Shown: positions 11,100 through 23,974 of the stretch, piece by piece
Layout of the letters: every line of letters starts with the position of its first letter
Numbering within the stretch: position 1 is the first letter of the stretch
Assembly (NCBI GenBank): GCA_031772625.1
Contig: CM062820.1
Location: forward strand, 84,860,069-84,924,068
DNA: 64,000 nucleotides
DNA from: Pinus tabuliformis
Taxonomy: Eukaryota > Streptophyta > Pinopsida > Pinales > Pinaceae
Direction of reading: 5' to 3'
Notes under the pieces: model-generated
What the model was told of the DNA's origin: nothing
Databases searched by the model: none
Seen by the model: the letters and a program-made list of their open reading frames with translations, nothing else
Translations under genes and position numbers: made by a program

Positions 11100-12063
11100 G
11101 TGCATCTCTAGACCCTAAGATTAAAAGTCAATATCTTAAGTTACTTCAAAGTTATAAGGATGTTTTTCCTTGGACCTGTGCCAATCTAAAAACTTATGAT
11201 ACTTCATTAATCCAACATAAGATCCCTTTGAAGCGAGAAGGAGTACCTTATCAAAAAAAACTTAGGAGGATTAATCCAACCCTTCTACCAACTATCGAAA
11301 AGGAAATTAATAAAATGCTAGATGCCCAGATCATTCTCCGTCGTAGATATTCTAGTTGGGTGGCAAATTTAGTTCCTGTCAGGAAAACGAATGGAGAAAT
11401 TAGACTTTGTGTGGACTTTAGAAATTTGAGCAAAGCATCACTAAAGGATAATTACCCTTAGCCCAAAATGGATCAGTTATTCAAATGGTTTCAGGAGCAC
11501 AAAGACTTTCTATGCTTGATGGTTTTACAGGTTATAATCATGTGAATGTTGATCCAGCAAACAGGGAAAAGACAACCTTCACTACACCCTGGGGTACATT
11601 TATGTACGATAGAATGCCATTTGGCTTATCAAATGCTGGAGAAACATTTTAGAGAACTATGGATGTAGCTTTCATGGGTCAGGTAAAAAAATTTGTGGTT
11701 ATTTATCTTGATGAAATTACTGTTTCTTCTAAATCTGATCAGCGACATCTAACACACTTGATCAAGGTTTTTGACAGGTGTAGGAAATTTGGGATATCAT
11801 TGAACCCTAAAATGTCATTGTTTGCTATCAAAGAAGGAAAGCTACCGGGCCATATAATTTGAAAGAAAGGAGTGGTAATTGATCCCAAGAGTGTTTCTCC
11901 CATTGAGACATTGACCTTACCTAGAAATAAGAAAGAAATCCAAGCTTTTTTGTGTAAGATTAATTTTTTAAGGAGATTCATCCCAAATTATGCAAAGATT
12001 GTAAAGGATATAACTGAAATTCTCCGAAAGGATCATGAAGCTAAATTGAATATCTCTTCCAGG
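11100..12063 (+). pseudogene. Reverse transcriptase of element C (5' part before insertion D)
   Basis: The order is that of a Ty3-type reverse transcriptase: preamble (YKDVFPWTC), PYQKKLRRINP, LVPVRKTNGEIRLCVDFRNL (fingers), then in a shifted frame LSMLDGFTGYNHV, TPWGTFMYDRMPFGLSNA, VVIYLDEITV and FLCKINFLRRFIPNYAKI. The catalytic YLDD motif reads YLDE, so the second metal-binding Asp is lost. There are at least three stops and a frameshift near 11470. The reading runs straight to 12063, where element D interrupts after the target CCAGG, and resumes at 37069. Confidence 0.9.
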
Positions 12064-13189
12064 TGTTGGGCCGTTAATATGTCATTATTACTATCACTTT
12101 TGAATGCCTATTCCACCCATTTCTACTCTTCTATATCATGGTTTATCATATAGTTCCATCTTATAATGATTTATGCTCTTATGGAAAAATATTATTTATT
12201 CTCCTTTATTTTTAATAAATTGATGATTATGCATGATGGTTTATTAATAAATTGGTTGTAACATTACTCACCATTGTTATCCTCCAAGATAATTTCCAGA
12301 TTGAAGATTTGATCATTAAATGTACCAACTCAGAAATTCGCTGGAATAAGAAGTGACGATTTTACATTGGACGTTTTGGGCAAATGGAGAAGAATTTGGA
12401 AAATCTGAAACATGGATTTTGTTCAGAACAGAACAAATTAGTTTTGTAATGAACCGTTTTCCCAAATTTGGCCTGTACTAAGAGAAACGAAAGGTTCTCT
12501 GAAGACATTTTTCTCAGATTCACTGTGTGGCCATTTTCCAAATTATGCATGTTGCAATGCTAAATTCGACATGTTCCTGTTGAATGCTGATGGACAAATA
12601 TCTTAGAGATGATATTGCTTATCAATTTGTTGAGAACAATCCAATTTTGTAATATAAATCATGTTCTAGTTATCTCTGTTGTAACTGCTCTCTGCTCTCT
12701 CTATTTAAATGAAAACGAAGATCAGAGAAGGGAATTCAGAATTATGATTTCAGAATTGGAGATTCAAGAATGATGATGGATTATTCATGATGGAATAGGA
12801 TAGGATAGGAGGAAAGAGGGATTGTTGCATTACCATTGTAATTCTCAAAGCTTTTGCTGTTGTAATCATTTCACAGTTTGATGATGAATAAATAAAAGGG
12901 TTGTTGTTCATTTGCCTTATCTGAAGTAGCCTAGCAGCATCCGCTAGCGGCTAAGGGCCCAACATCTGGTGGATTAAGCTACTGCTCTGTATTATATCTT
13001 TACAGTTCCAGCCGTGTGATGGTTTGACTTCCTTTTCATTTATTTATTTTTTTTTATTCAGTAATCTTTTGTTTATGAACATTTCGCAGAATTGCTCTGT
13101 TATATTGAAATCATAATTAGATTGCGTTAGTGACAAAATCATTAATTATAACTTAAAATGTCCTGCTATTCATTCTTATCTAATACTGC
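12064..13189 (+). repeat. 5' LTR of D, left part
   Basis: It matches 35233 onward nearly base for base (TGTTGGGCCGTTAAYATGTC at the start). It contains a TATA-like box TATTTAAA at 12703-12710, conserved at 35883-35890 in the 3' LTR. ACTGC at 13185-13189 is the first copy of the target duplication of element B. No gene is present. Confidence 0.93.
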
Positions 13190-14891
13190 TGTAGAGCTAT
13201 AAAAAGGGTCTCTTTCACCTCTAATTACCTCACATTAATATGTCAATCCGGGAGCGTTTTGTTATTTCAAAGAGTGTCTCAGTCTGAGGCTATCATTTGT
13301 CAGAGTAATGCTAGTAGTACAGCGTTCAGAAATACAAGAGTAAATGGATTCTTGTCTACAACTAAGCTACTTCAAAAGAGTAAATCACACACTCAGAAAA
13401 CTAGGCAACTTATCAGTCAAGGGTTCGACAGCGATAACCCATCCCTTTGGAAACTGATGGAAAGGAAATTAGAGAACAGACCACGGGTCTGGGAGCCAGA
13501 CAGTAAATGCCGAGGCTCACTACAGCCTTAGATCGTCTCCCACACCAAAACGACAAATGCTAGTAAATGGAACAGCAGATAAGAAAATGGAATGGAAAAT
13601 AAGAAATCGAACAACAAATCTGAAATGGAACAACAATTCTGAAATGGAACAACAATTCTTAAAAGGAACAACAGCTAAACAACTAAGTCTCTCAAGCAGT
13701 AATCAAACTTAATCTACTAACTCAAATGCATTAATCGTAATCAAACAGCAATCTTTCACTCTTCAAGGTAGATCAAACAACACACACTAATGGAACAGCA
13801 CTGATTACTGATAAGTTAAGGAACAGCACCTGGAAACCATGTACGCACACAACACACATAACTAGTAATCTAATCTAAGCATCAGTCCCAATCAAAAGGA
13901 ATACCACTGCATTTCAAAATGGAACAACATTGCTTCTGAATCCAACAATCGTAAAGAACACAACTTTCAAGATGAATCCTGTAACATGAATGTACAACAT
14001 AAAAGCTCTGTAATAAAGTAGTAACAATATTCGGTTAAGACTAATAATATTCAATCAAATCTGAAAGGAACAGTAATATGATGCAGAGTCAATACAATAG
14101 TTTTGTCCGTAGCAATCTTAATGAATTAATCTTAACAGAGCATGTGATGTAAACTTATAAAGCATATCAGATTACCAAATAACGACGATAAGCAAATCAC
14201 GCAGAAATCAAATTGTAATAATACAGAAGCAAGTGTCCTCCGGGGCCGGGCCCTTAGCCTCCAAGGGTACACCGCTTGAGGTTAATCCAGACGCAGAGAT
14301 GAAATAATCACCAAGTTTGTATTAATGCATGAAACAAAATTACAATGAACCAGTTCTTATCGAGACTCGATGATCAAAGTTTTGATCTTAACAGAAATTA
14401 CATAAAAGCATAATCATGTCGAACTCCTCCCCGAGCTAACAATGCTGTCCCTTTTATATGGGTGACGACAGAGATGTCTAAGTATAAAAATAGATAAAGC
14501 AGCGATCCCTTAGGATCAAGGATCCTGAGGGATTCGTCGAACCGTTAATCCTTAATCATCTCTTTTCCCTCCTGCGCCGAGCTGGTGTCTTCACCTCCTT
14601 TTCAGGGCCGATTTGCTTTGATCTGCTTAGCCTTGTTTGCATTCGGTCTCCCGTCAAAGGGACAGCGGTTACCTCGTCCTTGTCCTTTCCTTTGGAACAA
14701 CAACTCCTCGTTTTCACCCCTTCCTGCATGAGGGAATGACAATTGTCAGCGGTTAAGTCTTGCATACTAATCTCACATGTTTTGTTATAATTCTTTATCG
14801 TTTTCGAAGTTCATGATGCAAAAAGGTTTACAAGTTCTACTGAAAAGCCACTGAAATGATCATCAAAAGCATACATTTTTAGTACTCCACA
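13190..14891 (-). repeat. 3' LTR of element B
   Basis: It is the same length as the other LTR (1702 bp). The transcript-sense TATA box is CATATAAAAG (TATAAAA on the minus strand, 14452-14458), conserved at 27430-27436. The LTR is rich in the words GGAACAACA and GGAACAGCA, which also make up the hairpin array inside the element. A GCTAAGGGCCC word near 14250 is also found in the LTR of D. The frame at 14556-14765 is not conserved enough to call a gene. Confidence 0.95.
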
Positions 14892-14908
14892 CACCCCCCT
14901 ACTTACCC
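14892..14908 (-). other. Polypurine tract of element B
   Basis: On the minus strand GGGTAAGTAGGGGGGTG abuts the start of the 3' LTR (TGTGGAGTAC). Such purine runs resist RNase H and prime plus-strand DNA synthesis. Confidence 0.85.
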
Positions 14909-14912
14909 TGTT

Positions 14913-17900
14913 TCATGCCCTCATGAAAACGTTGTAGTTGACATGAAAGGCAGTGAGAGAATAGGCTGGAGAAGGAATCTCATGAGGAGTCCTACAGCCA
15001 TGATGAGTAACTAGGTAGTCAAAGAAATGGCCTGTCTGACCCTCAGGCATCTCATACAGGGCTTGGTATCCGGGTGCAGGGTGCCAAATAATTGGACTGC
15101 GGAACCTATATCCTAACCAGGATGGCCCTGCTCTCAAAATGCTTTCGCCATAAAGGTGCAAATGATTGGCAGCTAATTTAAAATTCTCATACTTAAACGG
15201 TTCCCTGAGCTGGATATTCGGATTAGAGATTTGATACCGAAATTTAGCTGCATCAATGGCAAGGTCTTTGATAGAAAGAAAGTATTCTAATCCTTGTTGA
15301 ATGAGTGCCGCATGCATGGGTCCTAATGTTTCAATGACACCCGGAGCCTTCATGAGGTTTCTATGTGCTTTCCACAACTGTACTGGGTTCCTAGGCTCAG
15401 CCCTTACCCACAAATCTAGGCCATTTTCTTGCCTCTGGAAAGTATTATAGGCTTTGAGCCATTTAATCTGATTAACCCCAAATGAGATGAATGCCTGCAA
15501 TTGGATGTCTCCAACAAAGGGGCCAGGGTTCAGCTCAGTCTCCTGGTCTAGTACAAGGTTATGCAAATAGAATTCACACAGCAGTCTTTGGACCTTCACC
15601 CCGTAGCGTTTACAACAGTTTATAAATTCATTGACAGTGTTAATTTGTATGGGAGCACCTGCTTTAACAGCTTTTATTTTTAATTGCAAATACCGTTCCA
15701 GTAAAAACAGGGCATAATTTTTGGCAGGGGCCCTACATGCTAAGACGTCATTGTATAAAGAACACAAGGTATCCATCTGCTTGATAACAATATCTAGCCT
15801 ACGAGTTACCTTTGCAACTTTCTCTTGTTCCTTCCGCCAACCTTCAAAGGCCTAGCTTTCGGATTGATTGACATTCCTAAGTTGCTACTGTAGCTATTCA
15901 TACTTTTCGCGAGGGACCATTTTCTCTCTAAGCTTTTCTGCTTCTTGCTGAGCTTGTTTCAACCCCTTGCGCAAGGTTACTGTTTTTGGATCTCTTCTCC
16001 ATGCAGCAGCGGAGGCCGGGAGTTTTACCTGAACTTTCTTATTGCGTTGCTTCGATTTCAAAACCCTTATCACCCCTGAGAGTGGTGCCTCCGTCTGAAT
16101 TTTCTTGTCACAGTTCATCATATCATCCATTTCTATTTTAATGTGGATATCAATCTATTGTTGTTCATTTTCAAATGGAATAGCAGTCTGTTCTTCAGCA
16201 TCATTTGGAACAACAGCTGGATTTTCAACAGGGTTTTGAACAGCAGGACGAATTCTGATCCTCCGCCTTTTTGCCTTGCGGGGTTTTGCTGGAGTGGTCA
16301 CCTTTTTCTTCCCTGCAGTCTTTCTTACCCTCTGCCTTGCTTTCAGGATCCTAATCTGCTGGTGGAGCTGGGCTATTATGCTCAATAATCTCTGCTGTTC
16401 CTTTCGCAATTCTTTAATTTCCAAAATTTCGTTAGAAGGAACAGCAGGCTGTCTGCTGCGGCCTGGGCCGTGACTAGTCCCTGGATCTTCCTCCTGGGGT
16501 GTTTCTTCATTGTTCTGCTCTGGCTGTTCTGGGGTAGGAACCCTAACTGGTTCTGTCAATTCTTGGGCAACTTCTTTTTCTGCCCCTGCTTCCTCCGGAA
16601 TTTCTTCCGGTGTCTTAGGAACGGATTGTTCCTGTTCAGTATCTCTTATTTTTTCTTCATCATGAATAGGCAGATTTTCTTCTTCTGCCTCTTTTTCATG
16701 TGGTTTTTCAGGTGCATTTTCCTCTTCGGGTTTGTCATGGAGGTCTGATGGACTGGAAGGTTGGCCATATTCACCCATATTGGCCAATACTTCGGCCAGT
16801 TCATCTTCTCCTACTGGGTCCTGTGCTGGGCTACCTTCCTGCTGTCCCATTTCCTCCTCCTGCTTGGACTGTTCGGCTTCTGACTCAGAATGCTCAGCTT
16901 CTGTTTCATTTTCTTCTTCGGATTGCTCGGCCTCTTCTCTAGATTTCTTGGCCTCTTCTCCAGATTACTCGGCCTCTTCTCCAGATTACTCGGCCTCTTC
17001 TTTCTCTTCTCCTTCAGATTGCTTGGCCTCTTCTTCTGGCCGTGAGGGTTGCTCATCTTCAATTTCTACTGGTTGGCTAGTGTTTTCCTGGAGTTGTTCC
17101 AGCCTCCCTCGTATTCGTGCTAACCGAACTGATTTCCTGCGTTTTTCTGGCTGTTCGGGTGTACCGGTGGCATGCTTACACTTTGCCGATTCCTTGCTTT
17201 TTTCTGGACGCTCGGATGTACTAGCGACATGTTTCTGTTTTGCTAATTCTCTGCGTTTTTCTGGACGCTCAAGTGTGCTAGTGGCATGCTTACATTTTGG
17301 GGATGGTGCTATCAACCCCCTTTCAATCATTGCAATTAGTTCTTCTCAGCTGCTCTGCTGCTGGGTGAGGCTATGACTGACAATTAATCGAATTAACCCA
17401 TGATGACTAACAACTGACTCTACATGCTGTGCCTTTTTTAAGCTCCGTGCAACGTCATGAAGTAACGAATTCAAAAGTGCAAGTAAATTTACAGAGCATT
17501 CCTGTTTTAGAACAGCTAAGAGTTTAAGATGTCGTGGTCTTACCACGTCTTTTCTACCCTCGTAGGTGATGTAGCTTTGCACGGTTCTTGCCAATTCTGC
17601 CCAGGGCTCTCCTAGCGTTGTTGGCAGAACTCCCTTTCCTTTAATTGCCAAGCTCTGGCCTTCGTCCTGGAAGATTTCTATAATCTTTTGTAATCTCTCC
17701 TTTTTTAACGTCCATACAGGTCCGGTGGCTGGTAGTCCCGAGACTTCTACGATTATGTCATCGGTGATTGTTATCTGTCTCCCCCTTACCGTGGAGTAAT
17801 CCTCTTGCAAATTCTGTAGGAATTCAACCGCCACTGTCTCGTTAGACTCCTGGAAGAGGTTGAGATAATTCAGCCACCTTGCTCTTTCTAGGATTTCCCA

Positions 17901-17957
17901 GGCAGCAGCGGAGACTGTCAACACCTACGGTTCCCTTCGGATCGCTCTTCCTCCCAT
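14913..17957 (-). pseudogene. ORF3 of element B, envelope-position protein of about 1015 codons
   Basis: One frame runs from an ATG at 17957 to 14913, interrupted by about eight in-frame stops, so it was once a single protein of about 1015 residues. The N-terminal 190 residues (FLQNLQEDYSTVRGRQITIT, VSGLPATGP) resemble the 'putative plant transposon protein' domain found downstream of pol in plant Ty3 elements. The middle is Glu/Lys/Pro-rich with repeated EEAEQS-type units, then a coiled coil (EIKELRKEQQRLLSIIAQL) and a basic patch (KPRKAKRRRIRIRP). The last 290 residues have no recognised domain. No signal peptide or membrane segment is evident, so it is not an envelope glycoprotein. Function unknown. 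Confidence 0.7.
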
Positions 17958-19429
17958 GGTTTCACTGTGGATTCTCAATGGAACAACAACTGTTTGTGCT
18001 GTTTAAAACACAGAGAGGGTAATAGACGCAAGAATTGTTTGGAATAAAACATAGTATACAACAGAAATGGCTTATGAACAGTAATTTGTGTAACAAAAAT
18101 AGAAATAGCATGTCGTTAAGCCGTGCCATACCCTAGTACACAACTTTCCCGAATAGTGAGCTGACACGTAATCCAGGGAATAATGAGGTTAACCTCCCCC
18201 CCGCAATGTGATAGGCTATCCCAGCCATCAAATAAAGGAGCAGCCCCCGATCTGAAATAGAGTCATAAAGGAACAGCGTATGAAAATATGCCATGTTTAG
18301 AAAAACAAAAAATTACCGAAATCGAGGAGTAAAGTTGGATCACGTATTATGTAAGAGGCTGCTGTGATATGATGCGAGGCTAAGAGGAGAGGACATATGT
18401 CGTACTTTCTAAATCTCCTGCGGTCATTGTCAATTACTCTGCCATGATTGGTGATAATAGATTTGCATGCGCTATATATAATTCGGGAAATGATATATGA
18501 TCGATTACCAAGGTGTAAGAAACAAAAGGGTTTATAACTCACCTATTGGTGTAAATAATGTGACTTCGATACCATTAACAGTGTTCTGCTGCCGACAGGT
18601 GTCCATAACCTTGGCAGAGTTGTTTATTTCACCCATGGAACCATGATCCTTTGTGTATATGTTAGGAAGTGTAATGTCAAAATGTAGGCCATTATGCTGG
18701 CTTGGTAACCAGTTAATCATAATGCCATTCACGAGGAAGGAGCGAAAAGTGAGCAGGCCGGCTCACGATGAGACCTCTTGTTCCAAGGTTTGTTTATTTG
18801 ATATACCTCTTGCACCATATCCCTGGTGTGGTGGCCATAGTGGGAATGCCACTTCGCGTTCGTCCTCATGATCATGGTAGGCTGGCTCTTGATGAGACCC
18901 CCTATCCTGCATTTGACATTTTAGTCATATTTCTTTTTCTTTTTTTTTTTTTTCAAGTACCTTCCCTTTTTTATACACAAGGGGTGGTTCAACACTCCTT
19001 AAGAGTAGGAATGGTGGAAGAAGTCTTAACATCTCAATAGGAAGATATAAACCGTTTGTTCTTATCCCTGAATAACAATCAAAGAGGAAAAAAATGGTCA
19101 TCATGATGAAGATGAACAACCATAGAAAAATTAGTAGAACAATGACAGCCAAAGATGATAAATAAGTGTGTCCTTCCTTTTGTCCTCTTACCAATGCAGA
19201 GCCTTATAAAGATAGAGATTTATGATTACCAGATTTCAGTATGTTGAGATTTTGTATCCATTGCATAAATGCATAGCTGTATTCTAAAGGACTTGAAAGA
19301 ACAGGAGCAATAAGCATCCTTAATTTAGATCAACAAAAGGGACAAGCTGCTTCATAAGGAGAGCAAAAGCATGCAAGTGATGCTCTTTGGAGAAAGGACC
19401 AAGAGGAGACCTCAAAATAGCAGAAAGTG
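17958..19429 (-). other. Non-coding spacer of element B with a module shared with D
   Basis: No convincing gene is present. The segment about 18570-18925, read on the minus strand, matches 33235-33560 of element D. Shared landmarks are GACATTCCCACTATGGCCAC, CACACCAGGG, TGGTTACCA followed by GCCAGCA, and TATGGACACCT. Its conservation in two elements of different size suggests a functional RNA or DNA element, or a remnant of a shared ancestral ORF. The rest is AT-rich. Confidence 0.6.
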
Positions 19430-19960
19430 CAAATGCCGTTCCTTTGAAAAAGGAACAACAGAACATTCCAATGCCATTCCTTTGAAAAAGGAACAACAAA
19501 ATAAAAAATATGTTGTTCCTTTGAAGAAGGAACAACAAACACACGGAGATGTCATTCCTTTTGAAAAGGAACAACAAAATCAAAATGTGTGGTTCCTTTG
19601 GAAAAGGAACAACAAAATCAAAAATATGTTGTTCCTTTGGAAAAGGGACAGCAAACACACGAAAATGCCGTTCCTTTTGAAAAAGGAACAGCAAAAATCG
19701 AAATGATGTTCCTTTAGAAAAGGAACAGCAGAACAAGCAAATGTCGTTCCTTTGAAAAAGGAACAACACAAAATCAAGGATGTTGTTCCTTTGGAAAAGG
19801 AACAGCAGAAAATCAAGGATGTTGTTCCTTTGGAAAAGGAACAACAGAAAATCAAGGATGTTGTTCCTTTGGAAAAGGAACAACAGAAACACACAAATTC
19901 CATCCTTTTGGAGAAGGAACGGAAAAAATCGAAAATATTGTTCTTTTGAAAAAAAGGAAC
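19430..19960 (-). repeat. Hairpin-repeat array of element B
   Basis: About 14 tandem units of roughly 36-39 bp (exactly 39 bp between 19781 and 19898) each contain an inverted repeat, TTGTTCCTTT then AAAGGAACAA, separated by a few bases. The transcript would form a chain of short hairpins. Because 39 is a multiple of three, all frames stay open and give repetitive peptides such as VVPLEKEQQKIKD; I regard these as by-products. The array lies between integrase and ORF3. A matching array is at 32110-32790 in D. Confidence 0.9.
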
Positions 19961-20057
19961 AGAAAAAATGATAGGAAAACATTAGTTCAAACATATGTAC
20001 AAAAAACGACTCAAAGAAAAGAACTTATGTACAAATTTTTAAAAAGAAATGAATTCC

Positions 20058-21278
20058 TTAATGAATTGCAGGTGAGGAAGACTTCTCTTCCTCTCCCAGA
20101 ATCTCCATATTAGTGTCTTGGCGTAGCTGCTGGCAGAAGGACTCCCGAATGAGTGGTTTGCGATAGAGACGAACTCGGTGGCCATTTACCTTGAAGGCAT
20201 ATCCAGAACCATCAATAGTGATTAGGGTAAGGGTCCCATTATCATGTACCTTCTAGATTTCATATGGTCCCAACCAACGAGTCTGGAGTTTCCTAGGGAA
20301 GTCCTGAAACCTGGAGTCGTACAACAGAGCCTAGTCTCCCTCGTGGAAGGCTTTGTTTTTAATGAGAGCATCATGCCATTTAGCTTGCTGCTGTTGGATC
20401 AGGGCAGTATTTTGAAGTATAGAGAGCCTAATTTCGTCCAACTCATTGATCTGTTGCAATCAATTAATTTGTGCCTCGCTTAAATCTAAGCCAACTTCCT
20501 GTGTTGTCCGTAATGTTTGGATTTCGAATTCTATAGGGAAAATGGGTTGTTTTCCAAACACTAATTGATAAGGTGAGTAACCAGTGGTGCTTATCCATGT
20601 TGTTCTGTAAGCCCAGAGTGCTTCAGGTAATCTGGCAGCCCAATCACGTCTATGGGATGCAATAGTTTTTGTTAAAATTGCTTCTATTATTTTATTGCTG
20701 CTTTCTACCTGTCCATTCGCATGTGGGTGGTATGGAGTAGTGATTTCATGCTGGACGTGATAATTGTTGAGTGTTGCAGCTAATCTATTCCCAGCAAATT
20801 GTGGTCCACCGTCTGTAATTATTTCTCTTGGAAGACCATAACGTACAAATAGATGGAACAGGAACTGTATGACAGAGTCCTCTGTAGCTCTAGGCAATGC
20901 TTCTGCTTCAACCCATTTGGTGACATATTCTGTTGCCACCAAAATATATGTTTTCTAATTTGATGATGGGTTGATAGGTCCAACGAAATCGAGATCCCAT
21001 CTCTCGAATGGTTCAATGACTAACTGTGGTTTCAGAGGCATCTCATCAGATTGACCAGGACGTCTTGCTCGCTGGCAGCTGTCACAGGCTTGGACAAATT
21101 TCTTTGCATCTCTGAAAATCGTGGGCCAGTAATACCCTGTCTGCAGCACTTTATGTCCAGTTCTGCGCTCAGCGAAATGTCCACCACATGGTCCATCATG
21201 ACAGGCTTTTAAAATGTCAAATATTTCATCTTCGCGAACACATCTCCTAATATGCATTTCTGACCCTGTGTGAAACAA
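20058..21278 (-). pseudogene. Integrase of element B
   Basis: The zinc-binding N-terminus is visible (HDGPCGGHFAERRTGHKVL, then CDSCQRARRPG). In the DDE core, LDFVGPI carries the first Asp, TDGGPQFAGNR the second and HANGQVESSNK the Glu. The core ends with ALWAYRTTWISTTGYSPYQLVFG. The C-terminal part (WLGPYEI, then GHRVRLYRKPLIRE) runs to a stop at 20058. The family inserts element DNA into chromosomes. The catalytic triad looks intact, but stops near 20943 and 20483 plus two later ones interrupt the frame. Confidence 0.93.
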
Positions 21279-21401
21279 ATAGCCCCCAATCCACGATAAT
21301 CGAGCACTCTTATCAACAATCTGTTTGCGCTCATTAGGGGTTAGGTGTTTTGGTAGTTTACCTACTGCAAGGTAATTGGCAACATCAACATACCAGGGTG
21401 T

Positions 21402-22822
21402 TTAAACAGCAACAACAAATAGATGCTCGTCCGGAAATTGATCTTCAACCACTGCTGCATCGATTGGCTTTGGCATTCTTGAGAGAAAATCAACTACCGG
21501 GTTTTCTTTGCCAGGTCGATCCTTGATCGTGATATCAAATTCCTGCAATAGAATCAGCCATCTAGTTATTCTGCCGTTTGTGACCGGCTTATTTGCTAAA
21601 TATTTTATGGCAGAATGATTTGTATACAAGATAATAGGATATCCAGTAATGTAATGTCTAAACTTATTGACAGCATGTATTACAGCTAGGAATTCGTTTT
21701 CAGTAACAGTGTAATTTAATTCAGCAGGGGATAAATTTTTGCTGATGTAATAAATAGCATATGGTTTTTTATCCTCTTCCTACCCGAGGACTGCTCCAAT
21801 GGCTATGTCTGAGGCATCAGATGATATTTGGAATGGCAAATCCCAATTTGGTCCTCGAAGGATTGGGGCTGTGGATACAAGCTTCTTTAGATCTTTGAAA
21901 GCACGTTCACATTTTTTTGTCCAAAGAAAATCAATGTTACCAGTTAGTGCATACAGAGGTGCAGCAATGTGCGAATAATGTTCTATAAATCGCCTATAAT
22001 AACCAGAAAATCCAAGAAAACTACGTACCTCTTTTTGAGTAGTAGGAGTGGGAATAAGCAAAAGTATTTGGATTTTGGCCGGGTCTACCTGAATACCAGC
22101 TGCCGAAACATAGTGTCCTATGATAAGTCCTTCAATCATCATCATGTAGCATTTTTCGTGACTTAAGCAAAGCCTGGTAGCAATGCAGCGTTGTAGGAAT
22201 TTTTCTAGGGTGTCTAATGCTGGATCAAAATCATCTCCATATGGTGTAAAGTCATACATGTATACTTCAAGTCCATCATTTATTAAATCTGCAAAAATAC
22301 TAAGGATAGCCCTTTGGAATGTGGTAGGAGCATTACATAAGCCAAAAGGTAAAACTCGATAGGAAAATGTTCCCCAAGGACAAGTAAAAGTAGTTTTGTC
22401 TTGGTCTTCAGGGTCTGAAACTGATTGTATCCACTGAAGCCATCCAAGAAAGAAAATAATTTCTTTCCTGCTAGAGTATCTAATACTTGGTCTATGAATG
22501 GGAGAGGAAAGTGGTCTTTTTGTGTTGCTTTATTTAACTCCCTGTAATCCACACAGATTCTCCATTTCCCATTCTTTTTTGGTACCACCACAAGCAGAGA
22601 GACCCATTTACTATCAGAGATAGGATAAATAAAATTGACATCTAAAACTTTTTGAAGTTCAGCTTTTACCACATCTTTTAGATGAGGATTAAGCCTTCTT
22701 TGAGGTTGGCGAACAGGTCTGGTATCCTTTTCTATATAAATGTGGTGTGTACATAACTGGGCGTTAATTCCTTTCATATCAGGATAATCCCATGCAAATG
22801 CTTCTTTATATTTTGTTAGCAA
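21402..22822 (-). pseudogene. Reverse transcriptase and RNase H of element B
   Basis: Domains in order are AFAWDYPDMKGI, then CVDYRELNKATQKDHFPLPF, FSFLDGFSGYNQ, a frame change near 22430, PFGL-type sequence in the broken stretch, FLQRCIATRLCLSHEKC, FLGFSGYYRRFI and RNase H beginning ISSDASDIAIGAVLG. The RNase H closes with YTNHSAIKYLANKP and DRPGKENPVVDFLSR. The YxDD region lies in the frame-disrupted stretch around 22260-22290 (VYMYDFTPYGDDF), so the motif appears altered. The frame is continuous with the protease at 22823, separated by one TAG. Confidence 0.9.
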
Positions 22823-23974
22823 CTAGATGAGCTTCATTTCTTGTTCAGGTGTGAGGTTGGCATTAATGTTTAAGGTTTTTCTCGGTTCAATTTCCACAAT
22901 TTTACTATTTGCAACAGAAGTAACAGGTATTGTTTGATCGTGTGTATCTTTCAGAGGATCTTCTTCTAATTCATTATCAAATGCTGCTTCTATCATGTGA
23001 CACTGTGTGCAAGATCTAGTTTGGCTAATAAAATTATTAATGGCATCATCTTCTGTTTGGTTTTTAAAATCAAGTGCCTCTTGTATAGTTAATGGAGATA
23101 TAATGTTATCAGTAAGGTATGATATAGGGTGCTTATTAGTTTTAATTATTGTGACACTTGGCTGTGCTGGAGGATATAGAACTAAATTCTTGATATTTGG
23201 TCCTTTGGTTATGGTCATATTTCCTTGCCAGCAGCCAATGTAAGCATCGGCAGTGGCAAGACAAGGTCTACCTAAAATCAGCAGGTGTCCATCAAGTCGG
23301 GTTTTTGGATTGATTATCAGGAAATCGGTTGGGTATTCCCAGGAATTAACAGAGACCATGACATCATGTAGAGTACCCTCTGGCCTAACCACAGGTCGGT
23401 CAACCAATTCTAGCAAAGTAGAGGTTGGTTCTACGAATGTAATGCCGAGCTTTTGGCAAGTAGTGGTTGTTAAAATATTAATTGCAGCTACTAGATCAAC
23501 TAAGGCATTAGACAGGGTCTGACCATAAATTTGAACAGTTACAATTGGATTTCCTAGGTCTTCATATTTAATGGGTGTTTCTTTCCCTAATAGTAAATCA
23601 TATAAAGTGCCGACTACTTGGACTCTTGGATTATTTGTTATATTCTTCCTTGATTTCTTTATGCACAATTCTTTGATAGTTTTTACGTATATGGGAATGT
23701 CTTGAATGGCTTGGAGGAATGGAATTTTTATGTACAGATTTTGTAATTCTCCCAGAATGTCAAAATCAGGATATTGTAAAGGTTGAGGTATGACTAAGTG
23801 TTCTGGGAACGAAGGAGAGGATGTGGTTGCTTGATTATGAGTCTGCTGCTTATTCACATCCTCTTGTTGCAACATATGTTCTCTTGGTAACTGATCTTCA
23901 ATATGAACTGTTTTATCTCCCTCAGTTTCAATAATACGTCCAGATCTTAACTGAAGATCATTACACTCCCTCAA
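22823..23974 (-). pseudogene. Protease region of element B Pol
   Basis: After a polar leader (LQLRSGRIIETEGDKTVHIE) comes a retropepsin-like domain. ALVDLVAAINILTTTTCQKL matches the Athila/Tat-type ALIDLGASINLMP core with Val in place of the key Gly, and LLILGRPCLATADAYIG matches the second conserved strand. The Gly-to-Val change probably inactivates it. The leader form LRSGR is typical of Gag-Pol junctions in this group. The next domain continues in the same frame after a TAG. Confidence 0.85.

Noticed and set aside
19430-19960. CRISPR-like regular repeats
   Set aside because: Repeats and spacers are both related between units, the spacers are not unique, and the context is a plant retrotransposon.
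19320-19994. A 224-codon frame of Phe/Leu/Gln repeats on the minus strand, and Lys/Glu repeats on the plus strand
   Set aside because: The 39-bp hairpin unit is a multiple of three, which keeps frames open automatically. There is no independent sign of coding.
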